From assembly GCA_025458045.1 (NCBI GenBank), contig JALOTE010000002.1, forward strand, positions 1 through 64,000: DNA of 64,000 nt, written 5' to 3'. This document shows, piece by piece, positions 9,206 to 17,467 of the stretch. A model generated the notes under the pieces. That model ran no database searches and was not told where the DNA came from. It saw nothing but the letters and a program-made list of their open reading frames with translations. The stretch's first letter is position 1, and every line of letters starts with the position of its first letter. The position numbers and the translations under genes are program-made. This stretch comes from Rhizobiaceae bacterium (GTDB taxonomy: Bacteria; Pseudomonadota; Alphaproteobacteria; Rhizobiales; Rhizobiaceae).

Positions 9206-9294
9206 ATCCCTAGCGCCTGAGGTTTAAGATTCCGTTCGACACGGGCCAGCGGCTGACTGTTCACCACCAATGAACAATCGGGGCAAGATGCCTC

Positions 9295-9852
9295 TCACGG
9301 CTCCAGTTCGGTATCCCAATAGAGATAGTCCATCCAGCTTTCGTGCAAATGGTTCGGCGGGAACAGCCGCCCATTGGCCTGCAAGTCATGCACGCTTGGC
9401 TGGTATGGCTTCTGGCGCGGGAACATCTTGGCCTGATGCGGAAGATGGCCGCCCTTGCGAAGATTGCAGGGCGAGCACGCCGCGACGACGTTCTGCCACG
9501 TGGTTGCGCCGCCAAGACGCCGCGGGATCAGATGGTCAAACGTCAGGTCATCCTTCGTGCCGCAATACTGGCACTCGAATTTGTCGCGCAGGAACACGTT
9601 GAAGCGTGTGAATGCCGGGTGCTTGGCCGGCTGGATGTAGTGCTTCAGCGACACGACGCTCGGAAGCCTCATCGCAAATGACGGCGACGACACCTCGTGC
9701 TCGTATTCCGCAACGATGTTCACGCGATCAAGGAACACCGCCTTGATGGCGTCCTGCCAAGACCAGACTGACAGGGGGAAATAGCTCAGCGGCCGGAAAT
9801 CGGCGTTGAGAACCAGTGCCGGCAGGCTGTCCGGCGATACAGCCAAAGTCAC
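9295..9852 (-). CDS. HNH endonuclease family protein
   Basis: 185-residue HNH nuclease-like protein of the form common in alphaproteobacteria (opening ALVLNADFRPLSYFPLSVWSWQDAIKAVFLDRV). The HNH/zinc region is FECQYCGTKDDLTFDHLIPRRLGG...NVVAACSPCNLRKGG: CxxC, then DHLIPR with the catalytic His, then CxxCN. The true start is a GTG at 9852 with GGAGG 8 nt upstream; the frame stays open to 10206 but that part overlaps the neighbour and has no homology look. Function in the cell is undefined; not linked to restriction genes here. Confidence 0.85.
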   Translation of the reverse strand: MTLAVSPDSLPALVLNADFRPLSYFPLSVWSWQDAIKAVFLDRVNIVAEYEHEVSSPSFAMRLPSVVSLKHYIQPAKHPAFTRFNVFLRDKFECQYCGTKDDLTFDHLIPRRLGGATTWQNVVAACSPCNLRKGGHLPHQAKMFPRQKPYQPSVHDLQANGRLFPPNHLHESWMDYLYWDTELEP

Positions 9853-9974
9853 CTGTGCAGTCCTCCAAGACAGCTCTGGAATCGGACACGGGCATACTAT
9901 GCACGCCATGACAGCAATGTGAAGCGCGGCGAAGGCGCGCGGCGCCCCGGTTTGCACACCGCCGGAAAGGCGCG

Positions 9975-10643
9975 TCATGACACGGGTGGCGGCAGGCCCC
10001 TGTCCAGCCCGTAAACCGCCCACATCAGCCGTGCGGCCACCGCGCGCAGCGGGGCCCAGCGCCGCGCCGTCTCGATCACGCGCTTTTCGTCCGGGCGCGT
10101 GTCCCATCCGAAATGGTCCTGAACCGCCACCTGCAAGGCCAGATCGCGCGCCGGAAACACATCCGGGTGACCGCAGGCAAACAGGAGATAGACCTCGGCC
10201 GTCCACGGGCCAATGCCTTTCACCTGCGTCATCGCGGCAATGGCCTCGGCGGCCGGCTGGCTGGCGACAGCGTCGAGATCAAGCCTGCCCTCGATAACGG
10301 CTGTGGCGCTGGCTGCTAACGCGCGCTGTTTGGGGCGCGACAGGCCCGCCTGCCGCCAGACATCACCCCCGGCATCCAGAAACCGTTCCGGCGACAGGCC
10401 GGGAATGAGGCCGTTCAACCGCTCGTCCAGCACATCGGCCACCCGGGCCGACACCTGTTGCGCGATGATGATGCGGGCGAGCGCCGCAAAGCCCGGCTCG
10501 GCGCGGCGAAGCGGCAGCGGCCGGGCGCGGGCGGCCAGCGGGGCAAGCGCCGGGTCAAGATCGGTCAGGGCCGTCAGCGCCGCGTCAAGCGCATCGGTGG
10601 AGCGGAGCGGAGTTGAATGCATCGGGGCGGACGGTTTGCACAT
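9975..10643 (-). CDS. DNA-3-methyladenine glycosylase II-like (HhH-GPD)
   Basis: Base-excision repair glycosylase of about 222 residues that would remove alkylated purines. The helix-hairpin-helix is MTQVKGIGPWTAEVYLLF, followed by GHPDVFPARDLAL, which holds the likely catalytic Asp. ARIIIAQQVSARVADVL is the family's N-terminal helix. It is short compared with E. coli AlkA because it lacks the N-terminal TBP-like domain, as in many Rhizobiales. The start is uncertain between ATG 10643 and ATG 10620-10622. It is divergent from gluQ with about 27 bp between starts. Confidence 0.85.
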   Translation of the reverse strand: MCKPSAPMHSTPLRSTDALDAALTALTDLDPALAPLAARARPLPLRRAEPGFAALARIIIAQQVSARVADVLDERLNGLIPGLSPERFLDAGGDVWRQAGLSRPKQRALAASATAVIEGRLDLDAVASQPAAEAIAAMTQVKGIGPWTAEVYLLFACGHPDVFPARDLALQVAVQDHFGWDTRPDEKRVIETARRWAPLRAVAARLMWAVYGLDRGLPPPVS

Positions 10644-10670
10644 GGCGCGGAACAGCGCCAAAGAACCATC

Positions 10671-11531
10671 ATGGCCGATGTTCCACAACACGTTTTCAGA
10701 TTTGCGCCGTCACCCAACGGTTATCTGCACCTCGGCCACGCCTATAGCGCGTTTCTGAACGAGGCGTTGGCGCGCGAGGCAGGCGGGCGGCTGCTGCTCA
10801 GGATCGAGGATGTGGACAGGCAACGGTCACGGCCGGAATTTGCGGCGGCGATCATCGACGATCTCGATTGGCTGGGCATCCGGTTCGACGGTGCCATCCG
10901 TCGCCAGAGTGACCATGCGGCCGACCATCAGGCCGCGCTTGACACGCTGTGCGACCTCGGACTGGTCTATGCGTCGGTGATCAGCCGCAGGGACGTTCAG
11001 GCCCATGCCGTTGCCAATCCCGATTGGCCGCACGACCCGGATGGCGCGCCGCATGTGCCGGGCGAAGAGCGCGACATGGCAACCGGTGCGCAGGCCGAAT
11101 TGATCGCTTCCGGTGCGCCGCATGCGCTGCGGCTCGACATGGGCAAGGCTGTGGCGCTGACTGGCCCGCTCTCCTGGATCGAGAAGAATGACGTGCAGGC
11201 GGCGAACCCGCGCGCATGGGGTGACCCGGTGCTGAAAAGCCGCGACGGATCGTTCGCCTATCATCTCGCGGTGGTGACGGATGATGCCGCACAAGGCGTG
11301 ACGGACGTGGTGCGCGGGCGCGACCTCTTTCACCAGACGGCAATCCACCGCCTGTTGCAGGCGGTGCTCGGCCTTTCCGCGCCGCGCTATCACCATCACG
11401 ACCTGGTGTTGGATGATGCGGGCGAGAAACTGGCCAAAAGCCGCAATTCGCCAAGCTTGCGTGACCTGCGCGCGCAAGGTGTCACCCCCGACGCGATTCG
11501 CGAGCGTCTGGGGTTCAGCGCGGCAGGCTGA
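10671..11531 (+). CDS. gluQ: glutamyl-Q tRNA(Asp) synthetase
   Basis: 286-residue GluRS-like protein without an anticodon-binding domain. The family glutamylates queuosine in tRNA-Asp. The ATP signatures are FAPSPNGYLHLGH (HIGH) and EKLAKS (KMSKS). The zinc site usual in the family (YxCxCSR and a later GTCR) reads YASVISR and PGEER here, so all visible zinc Cys are lost. ATG 10671 is chosen as the family N-terminus begins just before the FAPSPNG segment. Its last 17 bp overlap the 3' end of bchJ on the other strand. Confidence 0.9.
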   Translation: MADVPQHVFRFAPSPNGYLHLGHAYSAFLNEALAREAGGRLLLRIEDVDRQRSRPEFAAAIIDDLDWLGIRFDGAIRRQSDHAADHQAALDTLCDLGLVYASVISRRDVQAHAVANPDWPHDPDGAPHVPGEERDMATGAQAELIASGAPHALRLDMGKAVALTGPLSWIEKNDVQAANPRAWGDPVLKSRDGSFAYHLAVVTDDAAQGVTDVVRGRDLFHQTAIHRLLQAVLGLSAPRYHHHDLVLDDAGEKLAKSRNSPSLRDLRAQGVTPDAIRERLGFSAAG

Positions 11532-12159
11532 TTTCAAACCGGCATGCCGGCGCACCGCTGCCCATGCATGCGGTCTCACGCACCATGACATGCGGCGAGA
11601 CGAGTGCTTCAAACAGCCGCATGAACACGGCTTCATGCCAGTGACAATGGTCGAAGCCGGAACGGCCAAGACAGATCGGGTTGCCTTCAATGGCGATCCA
11701 GCCGGCATTGCCTTTCATCCCGGACGTCACGCGCGCGGAACCGGCGAATGTCCAAGCGTTGCGGGTGACGGCCTTGAGCAGCAATCTCAGCGCAATTCTC
11801 CGCGGCAGACGTGTCAGGACGGCTTGCGCCGCCGCAGGGATTCGGTTGGCTAGGATGTAATCACCTGTCCGGCGGCCCGCCTCGCGCATGACGGCTTGCG
11901 CCTGCGCCATGGGCAGGCCGCGCCCGATTTCGCTATTGAGTTGGTTGATGATGTCGGCCGGAACCATGTCCGCCGGATCGTCGGCCTGCCAGGCTTGCAA
12001 GCCCGCCGCATTGAAGATGAGACAGCGCGCCCCAATCCCGCACAGAGCGTCCAGCGCAGCACGGGTCTGGATGATGGCATTCGGCCCGACACGATGGATG
12101 GCGGTGTGGTCCGGTGCCGCCCCGTCAAGGCTGAGGCTTGCGCGCATGGCCGCGCTCAT
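11515..12159 (-). CDS. bchJ: bacteriochlorophyll 4-vinyl reductase-family protein BchJ (V4R domain)
   Basis: 214-residue V4R-domain protein matching the length and C-terminus of BchJ ([22 protein letters not shown], then [16 protein letters not shown]). BchJ was assigned to reduction of the 8/4-vinyl group in bacteriochlorophyll synthesis; later work in the field credits other enzymes with the main activity and suggests BchJ aids precursor handling, so its reaction should be stated cautiously. Its ATG overlaps the bchE stop by 4 nt (ATGA), the same bchE-bchJ order as in Rhodobacter. It converges on gluQ with 17 bp shared. Confidence 0.88.
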   Translation of the reverse strand: MSAAMRASLSLDGAAPDHTAIHRVGPNAIIQTRAALDALCGIGARCLIFNAAGLQAWQADDPADMVPADIINQLNSEIGRGLPMAQAQAVMREAGRRTGDYILANRIPAAAQAVLTRLPRRIALRLLLKAVTRNAWTFAGSARVTSGMKGNAGWIAIEGNPICLGRSGFDHCHWHEAVFMRLFEALVSPHVMVRETACMGSGAPACRFEISLPR

Positions 12160-14150
12160 CCCTTGGCCGCTTCGACCACTTTGCCCCCGGACGTGATCAG
12201 CGGAGCGCCCGCGTGGACAGGCTTTGCACCCTTGCCGTTCCCGCCGCATGAACCGTTGCCGCCGCAGCCGCAAGCGTGGTCCGTGTCCGCATGCCCATGA
12301 CCATTCCCGTGATCGTGATGCTGCTGATCATGACCGTGCCCTTCGTTGCCACACCCACAGCCGCCTTCGGCCTGTAGCGGCCGTTCTGTTCTCAACGGAG
12401 TGAGCAGATGGGCCGGGAGCTCACCCACAAGGTCGGCGATCTGGCCGACGCCGCCGCCACAGGCCGAGGGCGGCGTGCGGTTCTCCATCGCCAATTGCGT
12501 TTCCTCCGACAGGCGCGGCTCCAACCCTTCGGCTGCAGCGGCCAGCACGGCGGATTTCTCGCGCGCGGCTTTCATGCGCTTGGCGCGGTCGGCTGCGGCC
12601 TCCCATTCGGCAGCCTGCGCCGGCGCAATCGATTTCGACTGGTCGAAGTGGAAATCGACGCCCTTTTTCGATTGCGGACCCCAATAATTGACCTTGCCGA
12701 GGTCATAGAAGGTACGCGCGAAGCCAGCCTTGAGGAAGGCCTTGAGGCAGCCGAGCAGATAGCGCCGCCGGAAGCCGGTGCCGCGCCACGGATAATGGAA
12801 CAGCGCCTTGCGCATGTAGAAGCGGCGATAATTGTTCATCGTCCGGTCGAGCAGTTCGGCGCGGTCCATCGCGGCCGGCTTCATGATCGGCGTGACGAAA
12901 TTGTATTTGGAGAAATCGAACACCTCCACCTTGTCAGCCAGTTCCTGATAGAGCGGGGTGAACGGCCACGGCGTGTACATGGACCAGTTGGCGAGGTCTG
13001 GCTGCCAGTCCCACGCCATGCGGTAGGTTTCTTCCAGCGTCTCCGGTGTCTCATTGTCGAGGCCGACGATGAACTGCGCCTCGGTGAAAATGTCGGCCTC
13101 GCGCAGCAGGCGGATCGCCTCCTTGTTGTCGGCGACCTTGGTCTCCTTGTTGAACTGGTCAAGCTTCAACTGGGCTGCGGCTTCGGTGCCGAGCGACACA
13201 TGCACCAGCCCCGCCTTGCGGTAGAGCGGCAGCAATTCCTTGTCGCGCATGATGTCGGTGACGCGGGTGTTGATGCCCCATTTCACCTTGTCGGGCAGGC
13301 CGCGGGCGATCAGCTCCTCGCAGAATGCGATGAACTTCTTGCGGTTGATGGTCGGTTCCTCGTCGGCAAGGATGAAAAAGCCGACACCGTTTTCATTGAC
13401 CAGCTTCTCGATCTCATCGACGACCTTCTTGGGATCGCGCACGCGGTAGTCGCGCCAGAATTTCCACTGCGAGCAGAACGAACAGGTGAACGGGCAGCCG
13501 CGCGCCATGTTGGGGATGGCGACACGCACGCCAAGGGGAATGTAGATGTAGTTCTTCCAGTCGATCAGCGACCAATCCGGGTTGATCGAATCGAGATCCT
13601 TGACTGTCGGCGCCGCCGCCGACGCCTTGATCTCGGTGCCCTCGCGCCAGGCGAGCCCCTTGATCTTGGCGCGGTCCTGCGGCCAGCGCTTCTCGGCGAC
13701 GGCGGTCACCAGATCGGTGAAAATTTCCTCGCCTTCGCCGCGCACGATCACATCGACCTGCGGCGCCTCCGACAGCACCTGGCGATACATGAAAGTGGCG
13801 TGGATGCCGCCGAGCACGCGCACGGCCTGCGGGCACGCGGCCTTGGCAAGTTCGAGCACGCGCTCGGCGGCGTATATCGACGGCGTAATGGCGGTCACGC
13901 CGACGACATCCGGCTGCAGCTCTGCGAGCCTTGCCGAAACCTCTTCCTCGCTGAGATGATCTGTCATCGCATCGAAGAAGGTGATATCCGTGATGCCGTG
14001 GCGCTTGAGATGCCCGGCCAGATAGGCAACCCATGCGGGCGGCCAGTTTCCGGCGATCTCCGCCCCGCCGGAGTGGTAATTCGGGTGAATGAGCACGACC
14101 TTGACAGGCCGTACGGGAACACCGGTGAGTTCGGTTTGGGCAATCGTCAC
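12156..14150 (-). CDS. bchE: anaerobic Mg-protoporphyrin IX monomethyl ester oxidative cyclase
   Basis: Radical SAM/cobalamin enzyme that forms ring E of bacteriochlorophyll without oxygen. The N-terminus has the BchE opening ([21 protein letters not shown], residues 20-40) and a B12-binding-type domain. The [4Fe-4S] motif is CPFTCSFC (Cys 219, 223, 226). Length is 664 against about 575 in Rhodobacter. The excess is a C-terminal tail, whose residues 596-641 contain 8 His and 5 Cys ([17 protein letters not shown] and two CxC pairs). The start is GTG 14150 with GGGAGG about 9 nt upstream. Oxygen and redox control is expected from the FNR and PpsR sites upstream. Confidence 0.96.
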   Translation of the reverse strand: MTIAQTELTGVPVRPVKVVLIHPNYHSGGAEIAGNWPPAWVAYLAGHLKRHGITDITFFDAMTDHLSEEEVSARLAELQPDVVGVTAITPSIYAAERVLELAKAACPQAVRVLGGIHATFMYRQVLSEAPQVDVIVRGEGEEIFTDLVTAVAEKRWPQDRAKIKGLAWREGTEIKASAAAPTVKDLDSINPDWSLIDWKNYIYIPLGVRVAIPNMARGCPFTCSFCSQWKFWRDYRVRDPKKVVDEIEKLVNENGVGFFILADEEPTINRKKFIAFCEELIARGLPDKVKWGINTRVTDIMRDKELLPLYRKAGLVHVSLGTEAAAQLKLDQFNKETKVADNKEAIRLLREADIFTEAQFIVGLDNETPETLEETYRMAWDWQPDLANWSMYTPWPFTPLYQELADKVEVFDFSKYNFVTPIMKPAAMDRAELLDRTMNNYRRFYMRKALFHYPWRGTGFRRRYLLGCLKAFLKAGFARTFYDLGKVNYWGPQSKKGVDFHFDQSKSIAPAQAAEWEAAADRAKRMKAAREKSAVLAAAAEGLEPRLSEETQLAMENRTPPSACGGGVGQIADLVGELPAHLLTPLRTERPLQAEGGCGCGNEGHGHDQQHHDHGNGHGHADTDHACGCGGNGSCGGNGKGAKPVHAGAPLITSGGKVVEAAKG

Positions 14151-14195
14151 GGCTTCAGCCTCCCGCCAGAGAATGCGGAAAGCCTAGCGCGGATG

Positions 14196-14213
14196 TGTCA
14201 CGCTAGATTGACA
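14196..14213. promoter_or_regulatory. PpsR/CrtJ binding palindrome upstream of bchE (site 1)
   Basis: TGTCACGCTAGATTGACA matches the PpsR/CrtJ consensus TGTc-N10-gACA exactly. It lies 45 bp or more before the bchE GTG. PpsR/CrtJ is the aerobic repressor of photosynthesis genes in purple bacteria. A second, degenerate palindrome follows 8 bp away, the spacing at which CrtJ binds cooperatively on known promoters. Confidence 0.8.
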
Positions 14214-14221
14214 TGGATCAA
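14208..14221. promoter_or_regulatory. FNR/FixK box upstream of bchE
   Basis: TTGACATGGATCAA on this strand reads TTGATCCATGTCAA on the bchE strand and fits TTGAY-N4-RTCAA. Its centre (14214.5) is about 64 bp before the start codon. If it acts at -41.5, transcription would begin near 14173; a weak -10-like TAGGCT lies at 14187-14182 in that register (inference). It overlaps PpsR site 1 by 6 bp and fills the 8-bp spacer to site 2. Confidence 0.8.
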
Positions 14222-14239
14222 TGGAATTTTCGATTGACA
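14222..14239. promoter_or_regulatory. degenerate PpsR/CrtJ half-matched palindrome (site 2)
   Basis: TGGAATTTTCGATTGACA keeps the GACA half-site and has TGGA in place of TGTC. It starts exactly 8 bp after site 1 ends, which makes it a plausible cooperative partner. Alone it would be unconvincing. Confidence 0.5.
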
Positions 14240-14252
14240 CTTTGGTGGCCGT

Positions 14253-15065
14253 TCAGTGCCTTGTCCCGCTTTGCCGCAATCGGCGCTCCAAGGCTCGAAG
14301 CGCCAGCGACAGTCCGATCGTCAGGATGAGATAGACGTAAGCCGCAATCGAGTAGGTTTCAAAATAGCGGAAATTGCCGGCCGCATAGACCTTGGCCAGC
14401 TGTGTGATGTCAGAGACGCCGAGCACGGAAACAAGCGATGAGTCCTTCACCATCGCCACGAAATCATTGCCCAGGGGCGGCAGGATGGTGCGGATCGCCT
14501 GCGGGAAGACGATCAGCCGGAAGCGCTGCCAGCCGCCGAGGCCGAGCGCCTTGCCGGCCTCCACCTGGCCCTTGTCGACCGACAGGATGCCAGCGCGGAA
14601 CACCTCCGCGATGAAGGCGGAATAGCCGATCATGAGCGCGAAGATCGCGCGCCACAGAAGCGAGAAATCCCGCGTGCGGGCTTCCTCCATCAGGCCTGCC
14701 GCCTGCAAGGGCTGCGTGATCAGGTTCCAGAGAGCCACAAGCGCCGGTGCCGCCGCAAAGGCGATATAGAACAGCAGCACCATGATGGGCAGGCCGCGGA
14801 TCACCTCGATGTAGAAGCGCGCCATCTGCCTGAGCACGATGTGCTTCGACAGGCACATGACGGCCAAGCCGAGACCAAGCAGCGTCGCGCCTGAAAACGC
14901 CACGATGGTGACGAAGATCGTCAACGCGATGCCGTTTGTCAGCTTGTCGAGCACCTGGGTGTAAATGTCATTGGTGGCGATCACCCATGCCACCCACAGG
15001 CCGATCAGCACGCAGGCGACCAGCCACCAGGGGAAGTCCTTGTCGTTGGCGGAAGAGGGGGTCAA
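14253..15065 (-). CDS. amino-acid ABC transporter permease (HisM/GlnP family)
   Basis: 270-residue inner-membrane permease of a polar amino-acid importer. The EAA loop is AEVFRAGILSVDKGQVEAGKALGLGGWQRFRLIVFPQ, which docks the ATPase. It has five to six hydrophobic segments and GNDFVAMVKDSSLVSVLG, typical of the family. The start is a TTG at 15065 inside a TTGA overlap with the GNAT stop; no in-frame ATG precedes the conserved part, so translation is probably coupled. No ATPase gene follows: bchE is next on the same strand. Confidence 0.87.
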   Translation of the reverse strand: MTPSSANDKDFPWWLVACVLIGLWVAWVIATNDIYTQVLDKLTNGIALTIFVTIVAFSGATLLGLGLAVMCLSKHIVLRQMARFYIEVIRGLPIMVLLFYIAFAAAPALVALWNLITQPLQAAGLMEEARTRDFSLLWRAIFALMIGYSAFIAEVFRAGILSVDKGQVEAGKALGLGGWQRFRLIVFPQAIRTILPPLGNDFVAMVKDSSLVSVLGVSDITQLAKVYAAGNFRYFETYSIAAYVYLILTIGLSLALRALERRLRQSGTRH

Positions 15066-15580
15066 AGTGCGGCACCCGCAACGGGTGGTTCACGCAGGAA
15101 CAATTGCTCGCGCGCACCGCCCGACCATTGATCGACATCGCTTTCATGCTTCAAGCGAAACCCATGAGTTTCGTAGAGCGCGCGGGCAGCATCGAGCCCC
15201 GCAAATGTTGTCAGCCACGCCTTGCCTTTCGCCGCACGGGTGCAATGCGCGATCGCAGAAGCCATCAACTTGCGGCCAAGACCCGTTCCACGCGCTTGAT
15301 CATCCACGATGAACCAGCGCAGATGCGCGCCGTCCGGCCCGCCGCCGGTCACATCGAGGGTAATGCTGCCAACCAACCCCGTAGCAGCGAACGCGTTCGC
15401 CTGAAAATCAAGTTCAGGATCGAAGCGCGAAAGAAATTCGCTCAACTCGCGCGAAACCTTGTCACGAAACGCTGCTCCAAACCCCCAGGCTTTTGAGTAG
15501 TAGGCCTCATGAAGCGAAACGATGCCGCCCGCAGCTTGCGGACGGCATCCGGTTTCTAATGCATATGGGAGGATACTCAC
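15062..15580 (-). CDS. GNAT family N-acetyltransferase
   Basis: 172-residue acetyltransferase. The acetyl-CoA motif is RWFIVDDQARGTGLGRKLM, followed by ALYETHGFRLKHE, as in GNAT domains fused to or paired with MarR regulators (opening ...HEAYYSKAWGFGAAF). GTG 15580 overlaps the stop of the binding-protein gene (GTGA) and is the only plausible start in frame. The first codons coincide with a strong hairpin (15517-15547), which may reduce translation or stabilise the upstream mRNA. It sits between the binding protein and permease genes of one transporter; its substrate is unknown. Confidence 0.78.
   Translation of the reverse strand: MSILPYALETGCRPQAAGGIVSLHEAYYSKAWGFGAAFRDKVSRELSEFLSRFDPELDFQANAFAATGLVGSITLDVTGGGPDGAHLRWFIVDDQARGTGLGRKLMASAIAHCTRAAKGKAWLTTFAGLDAARALYETHGFRLKHESDVDQWSGGAREQLFLREPPVAGAAL
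15517..15547 (-). promoter_or_regulatory. strong stem-loop after the binding-protein gene
   Basis: On the minus strand a 13-bp stem (GATGCCGTCCGCA pairing with TGCGGGCGGCATC, one G-U) closes a 3-nt loop. It starts about 30 nt after the binding-protein stop and lies inside the 5' end of the GNAT frame. A weak T-rich stretch follows. It could be a partial terminator or an mRNA-stabilising structure that raises binding protein over permease. Confidence 0.6.
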
Positions 15581-16383
15581 TCGCCCATCTTGTAGTCGAG
15601 GAACCACTTCTTGTTCAGCGCCTCGATGGTGCCGTCCGCTTTCAGCGCGGCGATGCCTGCATTGATCGGCGCGACAAGATCCGAGCCTTTCGGGAAGATG
15701 AAGCCGAATTCTTCGGTGCCGAGCGCCTCGCCGACCATTTTGAGGCCGCCATTGGAGGCTTCGACATAGCCCTTGCCGGCCGTGCCATCGGTCAGCACCG
15801 TGTCCACATCACCGTTCTTCAACGCTTCGACGGATGCGCCGAAGGTTTCAAACAGCTTGATGCGCGGATTCTGCTCATTGCCGTCGAGGACGGAATAAAC
15901 GGCGGTGTAGAACGGCGTGGTGCCGGCCTGCGCGCCGATCAGGCCGTCGGCGAAAGCGGCGAATGTTTTGGCGTCGCTGAAGCGGGTCTCATCGCCGCGC
16001 ACCAGCATGAAGCTCTCCGAGACCATGTAGCTGTCGGAGAAATCGACCTTCTCCTTGCGGTCATCCTTGATGGTGATGCCCGTCATGCCGATGTCGAACT
16101 GGCCGTCTGACACGGCCTGGATCATCGCGTCCCACGAGATGTTCTTGTACTCGACGGTGAAGTTCAGCCGCTTGGCGAGTTCAGCCATCGCATCATATTC
16201 CCAGCCGATCTGTTCATTGGTCTTCGGGTCGATGAATTGCAGCGGCGGATAGGCGTTTTCGGTCACGACGACAACGGTGCGGCCGGCGAGATCGGGCAGG
16301 TCCGATGCCTGCGCCGGCAGGGCAGCAAAGAGTGTGGCGGCAGCGAGCGCCAGCGTTCCGGCCAAGGTCTTGATGGGGGTCAT
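15577..16383 (-). CDS. amino-acid ABC transporter substrate-binding protein
   Basis: 268-residue periplasmic solute-binding protein of family 3. The signal peptide is MTPIKTLAGTLALAAATLFA..AQA with cleavage near residue 24. Family motifs: PPLQFIDPKTNEQIGWEYDAMAELAKRLN, DIGMTGITIKDDRKEKVDFSDSY (the conserved region contacting the ligand), and GFIFPKGSDLVAPINAGIAALKADGTIEALNKKW. ATG 16383 has AGGAAGG upstream; the frame continues to 16566 without sense. First gene of the transporter operon. Ligand not predictable; polar amino acid is most likely. Confidence 0.92.
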   Translation of the reverse strand: MTPIKTLAGTLALAAATLFAALPAQASDLPDLAGRTVVVVTENAYPPLQFIDPKTNEQIGWEYDAMAELAKRLNFTVEYKNISWDAMIQAVSDGQFDIGMTGITIKDDRKEKVDFSDSYMVSESFMLVRGDETRFSDAKTFAAFADGLIGAQAGTTPFYTAVYSVLDGNEQNPRIKLFETFGASVEALKNGDVDTVLTDGTAGKGYVEASNGGLKMVGEALGTEEFGFIFPKGSDLVAPINAGIAALKADGTIEALNKKWFLDYKMGE

Positions 16384-16503
16384 GGGTGATGCCTTCCTGT
16401 GAATGGTTCGCGCTGGCCTCTTGGGCGGGCCCGCATGCGCGGCAACTCTAAGGCGGCAAACGGCACGTGCAAGAGGGTCCGGGCTGTCCGAGGCGAAGCC
16501 CAA

Positions 16504-16536
16504 GAGAAAAAGGCCGCCCGCGATGGACGGCCTTCC
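16504..16536 (-). terminator. Rho-independent terminator after rplS
   Basis: On the minus strand an AAGGCCGTCC arm, a 5-nt loop and a GGGCGGCCTT arm are followed by a run of T. It lies about 30 bp past the rplS stop and separates rplS from the transporter genes. Confidence 0.8.
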
Positions 16537-16562
16537 GGAATGAATTTGCGGGAGTCTGCCGA

Positions 16563-17114
16563 TCAACCCAGCGGGTTGGCCGACTTGTTGCGGATCGCCT
16601 CTTCCTCGGCCTTGCGTGCGGCCTCGGCTGCGGCGTCGGCTTCGGCCTTCGCCTTGGCGAGTTCGGCAGCCGCGGCAGCCTTGTCGGCGGCGAGCGCGGC
16701 CTTCTGGTCGGCGACGAGCTTGCGTTCGGCCTCGTTCAGCTTGCGGGCGCGGATGTTGGTGTTTTCGGCGATGCGGGCGGCTTTGCCCGTGAGGCCGCGC
16801 AGATAATAGAGCTTGGCGCGGCGCACCTTGCCGCGACGGACGACCTCGACCGCTTCGACCTGCGGCGAATAGACCGGGAACACGCGTTCCACACCTTCGC
16901 CATAGGAAAGCTTGCGCACGGTGAAATTCTCGTTCAGGCCGCCGCCGGAGCGGGCGATGCAGATGCCTTCATAGGCCTGCAGGCGTGAGCGCGTGCCTTC
17001 GACAACGCGCACGAACACGCGCAGCGTGTCACCCGGGCCAAAAGCCGGAAGCGTGCGCTTGGCGTTGATTTTCGCCATCTGCTCGGCATCGAGCTCGGCA
17101 ATGATGTTCTTCAT
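16563..17114 (-). CDS. rplS: 50S ribosomal protein L19
   Basis: Large-subunit protein at the 30S-50S interface. The core is residues 1-120: [76 protein letters not shown] roughly 55-residue Ala/Lys/Glu-rich C-terminal extension (183 residues in total, against about 115 in E. coli) looks helical/coiled-coil and is seen in related alphaproteobacteria. It is preceded by a 341-bp gap containing a palindromic repeat that separates it from trmD. Confidence 0.97.
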   Translation of the reverse strand: MKNIIAELDAEQMAKINAKRTLPAFGPGDTLRVFVRVVEGTRSRLQAYEGICIARSGGGLNENFTVRKLSYGEGVERVFPVYSPQVEAVEVVRRGKVRRAKLYYLRGLTGKAARIAENTNIRARKLNEAERKLVADQKAALAADKAAAAAELAKAKAEADAAAEAARKAEEEAIRNKSANPLG

Positions 17115-17307
17115 GGTAGCACCATCTCTTTATGTCGAACCGTCAGAGCGCCTCGCCTGAGGGGCTTTCAAAGCCCGCGTTCAGGAACCGGGCGAGCCCG
17201 GTTGGGCGGTTTCACGCGTTCATTGGTTTCTGGTCCCGCCCAGTATTCCGGCGCGGATGCGGGCCGATACACGAAGGCCGATGGGGAATCAACCGTCCGC
17301 GCTTGGC

Positions 17308-17467
17308 GGCAGTGTCTCAGTTCGAAATCCGTCCTTCGAGTCCACCCCATTCTTCATGGTCAGGGTCCGTCTTCAGGACGGGCGAGACCCGTGGCTCGCC
17401 CTATGCAATTGCGAGCCTCAAACCAAGAAGAATGGGGTCCTCAGGATGAAGGATTTCAAACTGAGAC
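17308..17467. repeat. palindromic repeat element A (inserted at the trmD 3' end)
   Basis: About 160 bp bounded by inverted arms: TCTCAGTTCGAAATCC on the left and GGATTTCAAACTGAGA on the right. Its interior includes GGGCGAGACCCGTGGCTCGC. The reverse complement of the element at 39257-39417 matches it along most of its length, including the shared outer 13 bp GGCAGTGTCTCAG. The right arm encodes the last three residues and stop of trmD. It occupies most of the 341-bp trmD-rplS gap; bases 17115-17307 hold nothing else I can identify. Confidence 0.85.

Noticed and set aside
12408-14237. 609-codon open frame on the plus strand opposite bchE
   Set aside because: The peptide has no recognisable motifs and is rich in residues expected from antisense reading of GC-rich DNA. 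BchE on the other strand is clear-cut.
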